NCBI GenBank assembly: GCA_945864585.1
Contig: CAMBCF010000007.1
Span: 1 to 64,000, forward strand
DNA from: Bordetella parapertussis
GTDB taxonomy: Bacteria; Pseudomonadota; Gammaproteobacteria; Burkholderiales; SG8-41
DNA: 64,000 nt
Reading direction: 5' to 3'
The position numbers and the translations under genes were made by a program. Position 1 is the stretch's first letter; each line of letters starts with the position of its first letter. The notes under the pieces were generated by a model that had not been told where the DNA came from, made no database searches, and saw nothing but the letters and a program-made list of their open reading frames with translations. Positions 44,904 through 53,024 of this stretch are shown here, in pieces.

Positions 44904-45719
44904 ATGGCCATGCGCATCTGGCACCAGAGTTTTACCGTGTTACAGGATTTGCCTGCCTATGACGAGGCACTCACAGCACATTTCAAAAAAGTCGCGCGGC
45001 CCGACACTGAAATCGTGATGCATGGCATGGCGGCGGGCACTTATCCAACAAGTTATCCCGGCACTGATATCTGCTTTGACGTGATTCAACGCCTGCACGG
45101 GCCGCAATTCCTGATGGCGGGCATTGCCGCCGAAGAAGCGGGGTTTGATGCCTACGCCATCAGCAGCATACCCGACATCATGCTGCGTGAGACACGCGCT
45201 TCACTCAATATCCCGGTGGTGGGCTATGGCGAGTCGGCGATGCTGTTTGCGTGTACGCTGGGCGAAAAATTCGGCATCCTCAATTTCATCGAAGGCATGG
45301 CCGGCCAATTGGCCGACAACGCACATCGTTATGGTTTGAGCAGCCGCTTTACCGCGGCGCGCCAGGTGGGGTTTACCTTTGCCGATGTGCTGAAGGGATT
45401 CAGCAACCCGACGGAGCTAATCGAGCACTTCAAGCTAGCGGCACGCAAAATGATAGCCGATGGCGCCGATGTGATTATTCCCGGCGAAGCGCCGCTGTGC
45501 GTGTTGCTCGCGCGCAATGGCGTGAACCGCGTGGACGACGCGCCGGTGATGGATTCGCTGGCGGCATGGGTCAAGATGGCCGAGTCGCTGGTGGATTTGC
45601 GGCGCAGCAGCGGTTTGTCGCCCAGCCGTCGCGGCTATTTTCAGGCGCTGGCGCCGCGTGAGCGGCTCAAGGCGTTACTGGCGTTTTATGGTCAGGATCG
45701 GCTTGCACCGAAGGCGTAG
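44904..45719 (+). CDS. Asp/Glu/hydantoin racemase-fold protein lacking the catalytic cysteines
   Basis: 271 residues with the two-domain racemase layout: S-I-P-D-I-M-L-R-E-T-R-A-S-L-N-I-P-V-V-G-Y-G-E-S-A-M and later G-A-D-V-I-I-P-G-E-A-P-L. In active racemases a Cys precedes each of these (I-A-C-x-x-D and G-C-x-G/T); here the first is Ser and the second is Glu-Ala. It may therefore be a lyase or isomerase of the same superfamily rather than a racemase. It is divergent from the FAD dehydrogenase, and both may serve one carboxylate pathway. Confidence 0.7.
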   Translation: MAMRIWHQSFTVLQDLPAYDEALTAHFKKVARPDTEIVMHGMAAGTYPTSYPGTDICFDVIQRLHGPQFLMAGIAAEEAGFDAYAISSIPDIMLRETRASLNIPVVGYGESAMLFACTLGEKFGILNFIEGMAGQLADNAHRYGLSSRFTAARQVGFTFADVLKGFSNPTELIEHFKLAARKMIADGADVIIPGEAPLCVLLARNGVNRVDDAPVMDSLAAWVKMAESLVDLRRSSGLSPSRRGYFQALAPRERLKALLAFYGQDRLAPKA

Positions 45720-45752
45720 ATGATGAGATGCGTTCTTGTCGCATTGTTTACG

Positions 45753-45836
45753 CCACCGCAATACGAAGCGCACTTGCGTGCGGAGCTGGCGAAATACGCG
45801 TGCATCGTTAAGGCCGCCGGCATCAAGGCCGAGTAG
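45753..45836 (+). pseudogene. Remnant of a Bug receptor gene end (left boundary of the defence island)
   Basis: The frame encodes 27 residues ending C-I-V-K-A-A-G-I-K-A-E-stop, the typical end of Bug/TctC receptors. Nothing upstream belongs to it. Its last 33 bases (45804-45836) match 31 of 33 bases at 59718-59750. Confidence 0.8.
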
Positions 45837-45954
45837 GCCGATATCTCGCTGGAGCGCATTCTGGTGACAGGCAGGCGCAACTTTACGAAGCTTTAAACTA
45901 GCGAAAGAAGGGCGTTCATCCAACTACTGCTACCTTCAGTGTGCTAGACCAACG

Positions 45955-46473
45955 CTATTGACGAGATTTCTTTGCACGCCGTGGCGCAATTGGTTTTTGT
46001 TCCGCAGTCTGAATAGATGGTGTGGAATGTATAGCGCCGTTTCTTGTCACGGCATCTTCGAAATTCATTCCTGGCAGGGTAAGCACACCACTGGCAAATC
46101 GTGACGTCAACGAGAGCACTATCTCCCTGATGGCGCCGTACAAAATGGAAGCGCCGTTGACTGTTACCAAACTCTCTCGTTTCTCCTTGGGCAGCCCCGG
46201 CAAGACGTTGAACACGCCAATTACTCCAATGTCAACATTGTAGGGAGCTGTTTTTCCTTCTGCGTTGTCGATCGTTATTTCGAGATCTATGAGGAAATCC
46301 CGCGGGTCATCCTCTTGTCCAGGCTTACCGGCTACTCCCACTTTCGCACGAATATTTACTCCATTGAAATCAAATCCAATGGTTTTGCCAACAGAGTTTT
46401 TTTCGGAGACGCTGGGCGCTACAGCGACTTTCGTATAGATTACGTGTCGCAATTGAATGGGGCTAGGGCGCAT
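45955..46473 (-). CDS. SecB-like chaperone of a toxin-antitoxin-chaperone system
   Basis: 172 residues. The pattern of alternating strands (I-R-A-K-V-G-V, F-L-I-D-L-E-I-T, Y-N-V-D-I-G-V-I-G-V-F), the P-Y-x-R/I-E-I-V-like segment G-A-I-R-E-I-V-L-S-L-T and the L-P-G-M-N-F end are those of the solitary SecB-like proteins linked to toxin-antitoxin pairs. In such TAC systems the chaperone protects an aggregation-prone antitoxin. It is the third gene of the operon, 18 bases after the antitoxin. The C-terminus is basic. Confidence 0.8.
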   Translation of the reverse strand: MRPSPIQLRHVIYTKVAVAPSVSEKNSVGKTIGFDFNGVNIRAKVGVAGKPGQEDDPRDFLIDLEITIDNAEGKTAPYNVDIGVIGVFNVLPGLPKEKRESLVTVNGASILYGAIREIVLSLTSRFASGVLTLPGMNFEDAVTRNGAIHSTPSIQTAEQKPIAPRRAKKSRQ

Positions 46474-46491
46474 GGAACCTCTGTGGTTTGA

Positions 46492-47103
46492 TTAAGCAAC
46501 TTTCCAATTTGTGGGACGCGATGCCGGACCCGGATGATAAATTTGATCGTTGCTGGCGGTCGATATCTCAAGAAAACCCTTCAAGGCATTAGACGTAGCC
46601 TCATTACGTGTATTCGCGAGCAAGAAATATTCGTCACGAAACTTGATCCGAAATGTCTCTATTACAACTCTTGATGTCTCGGTAAGCGCGATATTCAGAC
46701 GCTCGGCAAGCGGGATCATGAGCCAGGGGTAAGCACCGACTAGCCAAATCAACCGATCCATGGCCTCGCTTTGAGTAATCTCGTCGTTTTCGTACTTGGA
46801 GAATGCAACAGGACCGCCGCCAAAGAGCTTTGCGGCCTGGTTCTGATTCAGTCCCAGGAGCTTTCGAACTTGCCGAACCTGCTCGCCGGTCAGCAGCCCA
46901 TAGTGTTTCTTCCTTACTTGACGCATGGCGCGAGCGTTGAAACGAAGGTCCTCGTTGAGGGCCATTTCGCCTCCGCAGGACTCGCACCAATGCATGTGGA
47001 AAGGTACTTCGGCGGCGATGCCATCAATCTCTACCGTTTTTGCGGATGCATCAAGACGAAGAGAATCGCTCCCGCACATCACGCACGAGGTTTTCTTTTC
47101 CAT
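46492..47103 (-). CDS. MqsA-like antitoxin with zinc and HTH domains
   Basis: 203 residues. N-terminal zinc site C-V-M-C and C-E-S-C; central Y-G-L-L-T-G-E-Q-V-R-Q-V-R-K-L-L-G-L-N-Q-N-Q-A-A-K-L-F-G-G-G with F-S-K-Y-E-N is the MqsA helix-turn-helix. It is much longer than E. coli MqsA (about 131 residues); the extra C-terminal 75 residues are a candidate chaperone-addiction segment recognised by the SecB-like protein. The start at 47103 (M-E-K-K-T-S-C) is preferred to 47214. It begins 26 bases after the toxin stop. Confidence 0.85.
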   Translation of the reverse strand: MEKKTSCVMCGSDSLRLDASAKTVEIDGIAAEVPFHMHWCESCGGEMALNEDLRFNARAMRQVRKKHYGLLTGEQVRQVRKLLGLNQNQAAKLFGGGPVAFSKYENDEITQSEAMDRLIWLVGAYPWLMIPLAERLNIALTETSRVVIETFRIKFRDEYFLLANTRNEATSNALKGFLEISTASNDQIYHPGPASRPTNWKVA

Positions 47104-47129
47104 TTTTGGCTTTCCGATTTGCAACGCTA

Positions 47130-47603
47130 TCAGAGGTGGACGGATACCAACATTACAACTATCTTCATTGGTGATATGCATAGCTTGAAATAATATTCCA
47201 CGTCGCCTTCCCAACCGCTAATGGCAACACGCTCCCTAGTCTTGATCTGATAAGCATCACAGGGCAGCCATAACATTTCCTCTCGCACCTTGACACCTTC
47301 CTTCCTACTGCTCTTGCACCACATGGATTTGTCGTAGTGGTGTTCATTCAGATCGAGCATTCGCGTGGCCAAGCCAGCGGCTGATAACTCCAATTTTTGA
47401 ATATCTGCTGCGCAGTCGCTGGTAACTGGGATTATCAGATTCAAACCTTCATCGGCCAACTGCGCTTTTGCGATTTCATGAACATCGGCAAGTTTCCACA
47501 CCCTTTTGGGGATGGTTCGGCTGCGATCATTGTCCTCAGTCGGTGGAGGCCACGGCAGGTCTGGTCTCTGCCTGACAAAAGGATTAGGGTGGCCAGAAAT
47601 CAT
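47130..47603 (-). CDS. MqsR-like toxin of the TAC operon
   Basis: 157 residues. The C-terminal half fits the MqsR RNase family: L-D-L-N-E-H-H-Y-D-K-S-M-W and W-L-P-C-D-A-Y-Q-I correspond to the F-Y-K-S-M and W-x-D-V-Y segments of MqsR, and a final strand C-I-S-P-M-K-I-V-V-M follows. It is longer than E. coli MqsR (98 residues), with a Pro-rich N-terminus. Family assignment rests on these motifs and on the MqsA-like partner; another RelE-like toxin is possible. Confidence 0.65.
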   Translation of the reverse strand: MISGHPNPFVRQRPDLPWPPPTEDNDRSRTIPKRVWKLADVHEIAKAQLADEGLNLIIPVTSDCAADIQKLELSAAGLATRMLDLNEHHYDKSMWCKSSRKEGVKVREEMLWLPCDAYQIKTRERVAISGWEGDVEYYFKLCISPMKIVVMLVSVHL

Positions 47604-47606
47604 TTG

Positions 47607-47635
47607 TAATTTACCATATTGGTAAGTTTAGGCAA
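47607..47635 (-). promoter_or_regulatory. Operator-promoter of the TAC operon
   Basis: A palindrome TTACCATATTGGTAA (47611-47625) lies just before the toxin start. On the minus strand it falls between TTGCCT (47635-47630) and TAAATT (47613-47608). Its TTACC/GGTAA halves resemble the AACCT/AGGTT boxes bound by E. coli MqsA. Confidence 0.6.
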
Positions 47636-47939
47636 GTGCAATTTTAGGCTCAAATCCATGAAGTTATCCACACCGATTGTAGCAAGACTTTATATCATTA
47701 GATCTCACTACAATATATTCATCTAATTTCAATAGCGTTTAATGTTGAAAGAGAATAAATTTAATCTAGAGAAATAAAATAAATTAGTTATTTAAAACAA
47801 ATAGTTATAATATAAATTAGCATTTGAACAGTTTGGTAACTTATGGGTTATCTAAAAAATAAACTCCTGGATACTAGCAACATACAAAAGTATGATATAT
47901 CATTTGATATATTGCAACAATAATATCACGCCATAACAA
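47636..47939. other. AT-rich divergent region between the two defence operons, with a candidate helicase operator
   Basis: About 300 bases with no gene, strikingly AT-rich against the rest of the window. It holds a copy of the A-rich motif (47794-47809). A perfect 8-bp palindrome, ATATATCA (47895-47902) and TGATATAT (47905-47912), lies 27 bases before the helicase start; since that protein has an N-terminal HTH domain, this may be its own operator. Confidence 0.55.
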
Positions 47940-50900
47940 ATGGATTCAGAAGAAGTCAAGTCGTTACGCAAATCCCTGGGCCTGACACAACAGAAGTTGG
48001 CCGAGCTGCTGGGGGTTTCCTTCGTCACATTGAACCGCTGGGAGAACGGGCAGGTGAGCCCGTCGAAACTTGCGCTCAATAAGCTACATGGGCTGCGAAA
48101 CAAAGGGATAGCGGTAGCTGAGGAGTCAGTCCAGCCGTCGGCAGCCAAATCATTGGCAGATACCAGGCTCGACTTCCTCGGCAATGCCAACGAGGTGCGC
48201 GTCCTGGTGGAAGGCGAGCGCCTGAGTTACGGCCATCTTTTCAATCCGGCTTTTGCCGCCGAGATCAGCCAGATCGACCCGCTTCCACATCAGCGTATTG
48301 CAGTTTACGAACGCATGCTAAATCAACCGCGTCTGAGGTTCCTGCTCGCGGATGATGCCGGTGCCGGCAAGACCATCATGACCGGGCTGTATGTCCGCGA
48401 GAGTCTTACCCGCCGCACTATACGTCGCGTGTTGATCGTTTCCCCGGCCGGGCTAATCGGAAACTGGGCGCGGGAACTGCGCAATCTGTTTCAGTTAACG
48501 TTCCGCATCGTTTCCAGCGCCGACGCGCGTAAGGACAACCCATTCGTTGGTCCTGAGAGCGACTTGGTTATCGTTAGCATCGATTCGCTGCGCGGTTCGA
48601 CACTGTTCAAGGCACTGGGCGATCCCGCTACTCTGCCCTACGACCTCGTGGTATTCGACGAGGCACACAAGCTCTCGGCCAATCGCGACCCCGACGGCAC
48701 GTTCAGGCCAACCGATCGCTATCGTCTCGCCGAGGCGCTGGCCGGCGTGCGCGATATTCCGGACGACTGGCGCCTGCCGTGGAGCACGCATCACCTGTTA
48801 CTGCTGACGGCGACGCCGCACATGGGCAAGGACATTCCGTATTACTACCTGTGGCGTTTGCTGGAGCCAGAAGTCTTCAGCACGGAAACGGCGTTCAAGC
48901 TATTCCCTAACGATGCCCGCCGCCGCTACTTCATCCGCCGCGTCAAGGAGGAGATGGTTGATCTGCGCGGACGCCCGCTATACGCGCTGCGCACCTGCGA
49001 CACCCACAGCTACGATCTCACCCAGGGCAACGTTAGCGAGCAAACGCTCTACGACGAGACCACCAAATACATTCGCCACTACTATAACCAGGCGGGATTG
49101 CTCAACCGATCGGCAGCGCGCTTTGCGATGACAGTGTTTCAGCGCCGGCTCGCCAGCAGCACGTGGGCGCTGTTGTGTTCATTCCGCAGGCGTTTTGAAC
49201 GGCTCGAAACGCTGATCGACGATCTCCAGTCCGGTCGCATTCCCGAAGAGCAATTGCGCGAACAGCAGAAAAAGCTCGATCGCCAGGTTCACGATACGCT
49301 GGACGAGAAATCCGCCGACGAGGAATCGACCGACAACGGCATAGAAGAGCACGAAAAAGACGAAGCGGAAGCGCTGGGCGCTTTCGTAGCTACGTCAGTT
49401 GCCGAGCTCATCGCCGAGCGCGAAAAAGTCCGCGAACTGATCCGCCTTGCCGAGCGGGTTTATGAGCAGGGTCGTGAATCCAAGTTTGAAAAGATGCGGG
49501 AGCTGCTACGCAATCCGCAGTTTGAGAACCAAAAGATCATTATTTACACCGAGCACAGGGACACGCTCGAATTCCTCATGCGTCGTCTGGATGCCATGGG
49601 GTACGCGGGCCAAGTAGCGTTTATTCACGGCGGCCTCGACTTCGAAAAGCGTGACGCTCAGGTAGAACGATTCCGCCGTCCACATGGGCAGGCTGCAGGT
49701 GAGGAGAGCGGCGCCCGTTTTTTTGTGGGCACGGATGCCGCGGCCGAAGGCATTAACCTCCAGTTCTGCTGGGTGCTGATCAATTACGACGTGCCATGGA
49801 ACCCGGCGCGGCTTGAGCAGCGCATGGGCCGCATTCACCGATACGGCCAGAAAAAAGACCAGGTTGTTATTCTCAACCTCGTTGCCGGCAAAACCCGCGA
49901 AGGCCGTGTCGTCAAGGTCTTGCTCGACAAACTGGAAGAGATTCGCGTCGCGCTCGGCTCGGACAAGGTGTTCGATGTCATCGGCCGGATATTCGAAGGT
50001 GTGTCGCTGACGGATTACCTGCACAAGGCGATACTCTCCGACGACGCAGCGGACCACGAAGCCATGGATCTGGCGGGGCAGCTCACCGTGGAACAGGTCC
50101 GCGCCATCGCAGCGCGCGAGGAAAGCATTTATGGCAAAGGCGGCGAAGTCATACGGGACCTGCCCAAGCTGCAGGAAGCCCTGCATATCGAAGAGATGCG
50201 ACGGCTGCTGCCGGGCTATGTGCGACGCTATCTAGAACATGCGGCGCCCGTCATCGGTGTGGACCTTGTGGGTAATATGGACGCGGCCTTCTTTCTGCGT
50301 GCGCGCACGCGCGGCGCGCTGGACAGCGTCATACCACTGCTCGAAAGTTACCCGGATTCAGCCCGCAACCGCTTGACGGTCTATCGGCCTGACGACAGGC
50401 GCGATGCGATTTTTTTGCATCCGGGCGAACCCGTGTTCGAGCGATTGTCTGCGCTTGCCATCGAGCATTGTCGCCCGGCTGGGCGGCAGGGTGCGGTATT
50501 CATCGATCCATCCGCAACCCGTCCCTATTTGTTTCACGTGGCTCGCGTCAGCGTAGTTCGCGGCGTAGATCAGGGATTTCCCTCGCTGCATCAGGAAGAA
50601 ATGCTTGAACAACGGCTGGTCGGCGTGCGGCAGTTTGCAGATAACCGGCTCGACGAAGCACCGGTTGAGCAACTGCTGTTGCTGAAACCCGGCGCTAAAG
50701 TTGATTCCTCCGCCGTGCCGTTTCTGGCGCAGGGAACAACCTACCGGGCCGCAGCCGAGCAGCACGTCAGGGTAGAGGTTCTTAAAAAGATTAGTGGAAT
50801 CAATCTATTATCCGCGCAGGGGCGTTTGCGCGATGCCGAAGCCTATCTTCGCCGCGCCTACGATTACCAGGAATCGGAACTGGCTTCTGCGCGGAAACGC

Positions 50901-51500
50901 TACACCGAGAAAGCACGCGACGGCGACAAGCGCGCCGGATTGGAACTGGAGCGTATCAAGAACCAGCAGCGCAGCTTGGCCGAGCGGCGAGAACTTGCGG
51001 TCGCACAGTTGCGACGTGAGGTCGAGCTGATTCAGCCGGGTGAGGTTGAACTCATCGCAACAGCGCTGGTGCAGCCGTCATTTGACGTCGAGGATATCAA
51101 GGCCCGCGATGCGGAAGTCGAACGCATCGCGATGGAAATTACGATTGCGCACGAGATTAGCCAGGGTGCCGATGTGCGGGACGTTTCGATCCCGGAGAAA
51201 GCGCGGGTTGCAGGACTGACGGATTATCCGGGTTTTGATGTGTTGTCGAAACGACACGCTGGCGACGAGCGGGCGATTGAGGTCAAGGGCCGAGTCGGCA
51301 CCAGTGACGTGGAGCTCACTGAAAACGAATGGGCAAAGGCGATAAATCTTCGCGACCGGTACTGGCTTTATGTGGTGTTCGACTGTGGTAGCGCTACTCC
51401 CAGATTAGCGCGAGTAAGAGATCCTTTTGGAGCACTGCTCGCGCGCGCAAAGGGTAGTTTTGTGGTGAGTGCCAGCGCAGTACTGGGAGCGTCGGAATAG
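47940..51500 (+). CDS. Defence-type SNF2/DEAH helicase with N-terminal XRE HTH and C-terminal DUF3883
   Basis: 1186 residues. Residues 1-55 are an XRE-type helix-turn-helix (L-G-L-T-Q-Q-K-L-A-E-L-L-G-V-S and N-R-W-E-N-G). The helicase has Walker A D-D-A-G-A-G-K-T (138-145), DEAH (238-241), T-A-T-P-H and the C-terminal motif R-M-G-R-I-H-R-Y-G-Q. A long acidic coiled segment lies at about 430-500. The end (about 1085-1165) resembles DUF3883, with G-F-D and I-E-V-K-G spaced like a PD-(D/E)xK nuclease core. With DUF1156 and DUF499 partners it forms a helicase-methylase-ATPase (Hma-like) anti-phage locus. Confidence 0.85.
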   Translation: MDSEEVKSLRKSLGLTQQKLAELLGVSFVTLNRWENGQVSPSKLALNKLHGLRNKGIAVAEESVQPSAAKSLADTRLDFLGNANEVRVLVEGERLSYGHLFNPAFAAEISQIDPLPHQRIAVYERMLNQPRLRFLLADDAGAGKTIMTGLYVRESLTRRTIRRVLIVSPAGLIGNWARELRNLFQLTFRIVSSADARKDNPFVGPESDLVIVSIDSLRGSTLFKALGDPATLPYDLVVFDEAHKLSANRDPDGTFRPTDRYRLAEALAGVRDIPDDWRLPWSTHHLLLLTATPHMGKDIPYYYLWRLLEPEVFSTETAFKLFPNDARRRYFIRRVKEEMVDLRGRPLYALRTCDTHSYDLTQGNVSEQTLYDETTKYIRHYYNQAGLLNRSAARFAMTVFQRRLASSTWALLCSFRRRFERLETLIDDLQSGRIPEEQLREQQKKLDRQVHDTLDEKSADEESTDNGIEEHEKDEAEALGAFVATSVAELIAEREKVRELIRLAERVYEQGRESKFEKMRELLRNPQFENQKIIIYTEHRDTLEFLMRRLDAMGYAGQVAFIHGGLDFEKRDAQVERFRRPHGQAAGEESGARFFVGTDAAAEGINLQFCWVLINYDVPWNPARLEQRMGRIHRYGQKKDQVVILNLVAGKTREGRVVKVLLDKLEEIRVALGSDKVFDVIGRIFEGVSLTDYLHKAILSDDAADHEAMDLAGQLTVEQVRAIAAREESIYGKGGEVIRDLPKLQEALHIEEMRRLLPGYVRRYLEHAAPVIGVDLVGNMDAAFFLRARTRGALDSVIPLLESYPDSARNRLTVYRPDDRRDAIFLHPGEPVFERLSALAIEHCRPAGRQGAVFIDPSATRPYLFHVARVSVVRGVDQGFPSLHQEEMLEQRLVGVRQFADNRLDEAPVEQLLLLKPGAKVDSSAVPFLAQGTTYRAAAEQHVRVEVLKKISGINLLSAQGRLRDAEAYLRRAYDYQESELASARKRYTEKARDGDKRAGLELERIKNQQRSLAERRELAVAQLRREVELIQPGEVELIATALVQPSFDVEDIKARDAEVERIAMEITIAHEISQGADVRDVSIPEKARVAGLTDYPGFDVLSKRHAGDERAIEVKGRVGTSDVELTENEWAKAINLRDRYWLYVVFDCGSATPRLARVRDPFGALLARAKGSFVVSASAVLGASE

Positions 51501-51519
51501 CGACTTAAAGAGGTCACAT

Positions 51520-52338
51520 ATGGAAATAGAAATATTTGATGTCGAGCACGGTGCATGCGCGTTAGTTACATCTGACAATGGAGCCAGAATGCTCTTCGAT
51601 TGTGGGCACAACGTCTCTACAGGCTGGCGCCCTTCCACAGCGCTGCCTGCTCGTGGGATTAACACAGTGGAGGCGCTTGTAGTCTCCAACTACGATGAGG
51701 ACCACGTCAGTGACTTCCCGAATCTGATGCGGAGTGTTTGTGTTCCAACCCTTATTCGCAATCCATCAGTCAAGCCGAGGGATCTGTTAGCACTTAAATC
51801 TGAAACAGGTGCGGGCGAAGGTATCGGAACGCTTGCGCATATGGCAGGGAACTACTACGTGAGGCCAGTGCAAGTGCCATTCAATGTCGGAGGAATCCAG
51901 CTTTCGTACTTCTGGAACGTCTATCCTAGCTTCGAAGATGAGAATAACCTGAGTCTTGTCACTATTCTTCGTTATCATGATTTCGGCATCATTTTTCCAG
52001 GTGACCTGGAGAAGGCTGGATGGCGACAACTGTTGACACGACCCGATTTCCAGATTGCGTTGCGTGGGATAAATGTGTTTGTCGCCTCGCATCATGGTCG
52101 GGAATCAGGCTATTTGCCGGAGGTCCTAGACTACTGCACACCTGAAATCGTCGTGTTTTCGGACCAGCAAATTGCTCACGAAACTCAGAAGACAGCCAGC
52201 CTGTATCGGCAGCACACAAAAGGCATACGCTTTTTTGACGGGGAAATCCGGCACGTGCTGACAACCAGAAACAACGGCTACATCCGATTTTCAAAGCAGG
52301 GCGCAGGAACCGGGTTTGTATGGATTAGCAGGAGGTAG
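51520..52338 (+). CDS. Metallo-beta-lactamase-fold protein (ComEC-C-like)
   Basis: 272 residues. The first metal motif reads S-N-Y-D-E-D-H, where most relatives have S-H-x-D-x-D-H, so the first His is Asn. Later I-I-F-P-G-D, A-S-H-H-G-R and V-V-F-S-D-Q match the remaining family motifs. It is likely a hydrolase of phosphodiester or nucleotide type. The ATG at 51520 has an aaagagg ribosome site. It begins 19 bases after the helicase and ends 5 before the membrane-protein gene, so it is an integral member of the operon. Confidence 0.8.
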   Translation: MEIEIFDVEHGACALVTSDNGARMLFDCGHNVSTGWRPSTALPARGINTVEALVVSNYDEDHVSDFPNLMRSVCVPTLIRNPSVKPRDLLALKSETGAGEGIGTLAHMAGNYYVRPVQVPFNVGGIQLSYFWNVYPSFEDENNLSLVTILRYHDFGIIFPGDLEKAGWRQLLTRPDFQIALRGINVFVASHHGRESGYLPEVLDYCTPEIVVFSDQQIAHETQKTASLYRQHTKGIRFFDGEIRHVLTTRNNGYIRFSKQGAGTGFVWISRR

Positions 52339-52343
52339 TCGCG

Positions 52344-53024
52344 GTGAGGAAATTCGATTTCTATGAGTTCACGGGAATTCTTACTCCAGGCGTATTGCTG
52401 CTCGCGGGCTTGATGTACTTGTGGCCTGGGATCGTTGCCCATGAAAATCTAGGCAGTATTTCTGTTGGTGGCCTGGGAATATTTACTCTGCTCGCATATG
52501 TTGCCGGGCACCTTGTCCAAGCGGTAGGCAATTGGATCGAGACAGCTTGGTGGAAGGCTGCCGGGGGCATGCCAACCGATTGGATACGGTCCGGTAAAGG
52601 AAAGCTGCTGGCAGCCGCTCAGCTTGCATCGGTCAAATCTAACCTACAAGTGAGACTGGGGCTATCTCTGGCAAATGATCTATCTCAGATATCACCCGGT
52701 GAATGGATCGGGATCACGAGACAGATATATGCAGCAGTTGCGGGCGCGAAGCGATCCGCACGTGTCGATACGTTTAACGGCAATTACGGCCTCCATCGAG
52801 GTCTGCTCGCGGCGGCGACTGTACTACTGGGTGCATCATTTTTTTCCTCGACAGCAACGTTTGCCACTACTGTGTTGACTTTCGTCGTTGCCGTAGTAGC
52901 CGCGACAAGAATGCATCTGTTCGGGAAGCATTACGCTAGAGAACTTTTCGTTCAGTTCCTCCAGATACCAGCCGTCAAAGCCTCTAAGGTAAAAAGTAAT
53001 GGCCATACAAAAGCGCCTGATTGA
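52344..53024 (+). CDS. Membrane protein of the defence operon
   Basis: 226 residues from a GTG. Two hydrophobic segments lie near the N-terminus (about 12-30 and 40-60) and two closer to the C-terminus (about 152-190); the loop between is soluble and helical. The start F-D-F-Y-E-F-T-G-I-L-T-P-G is a pattern seen in membrane proteins of defence islands, though no named family is recognised. It overlaps the methylase gene by 26 bases. With the metallo-beta-lactamase protein it may be a membrane effector or sensor module. Confidence 0.7.
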   Translation: MRKFDFYEFTGILTPGVLLLAGLMYLWPGIVAHENLGSISVGGLGIFTLLAYVAGHLVQAVGNWIETAWWKAAGGMPTDWIRSGKGKLLAAAQLASVKSNLQVRLGLSLANDLSQISPGEWIGITRQIYAAVAGAKRSARVDTFNGNYGLHRGLLAAATVLLGASFFSSTATFATTVLTFVVAVVAATRMHLFGKHYARELFVQFLQIPAVKASKVKSNGHTKAPD

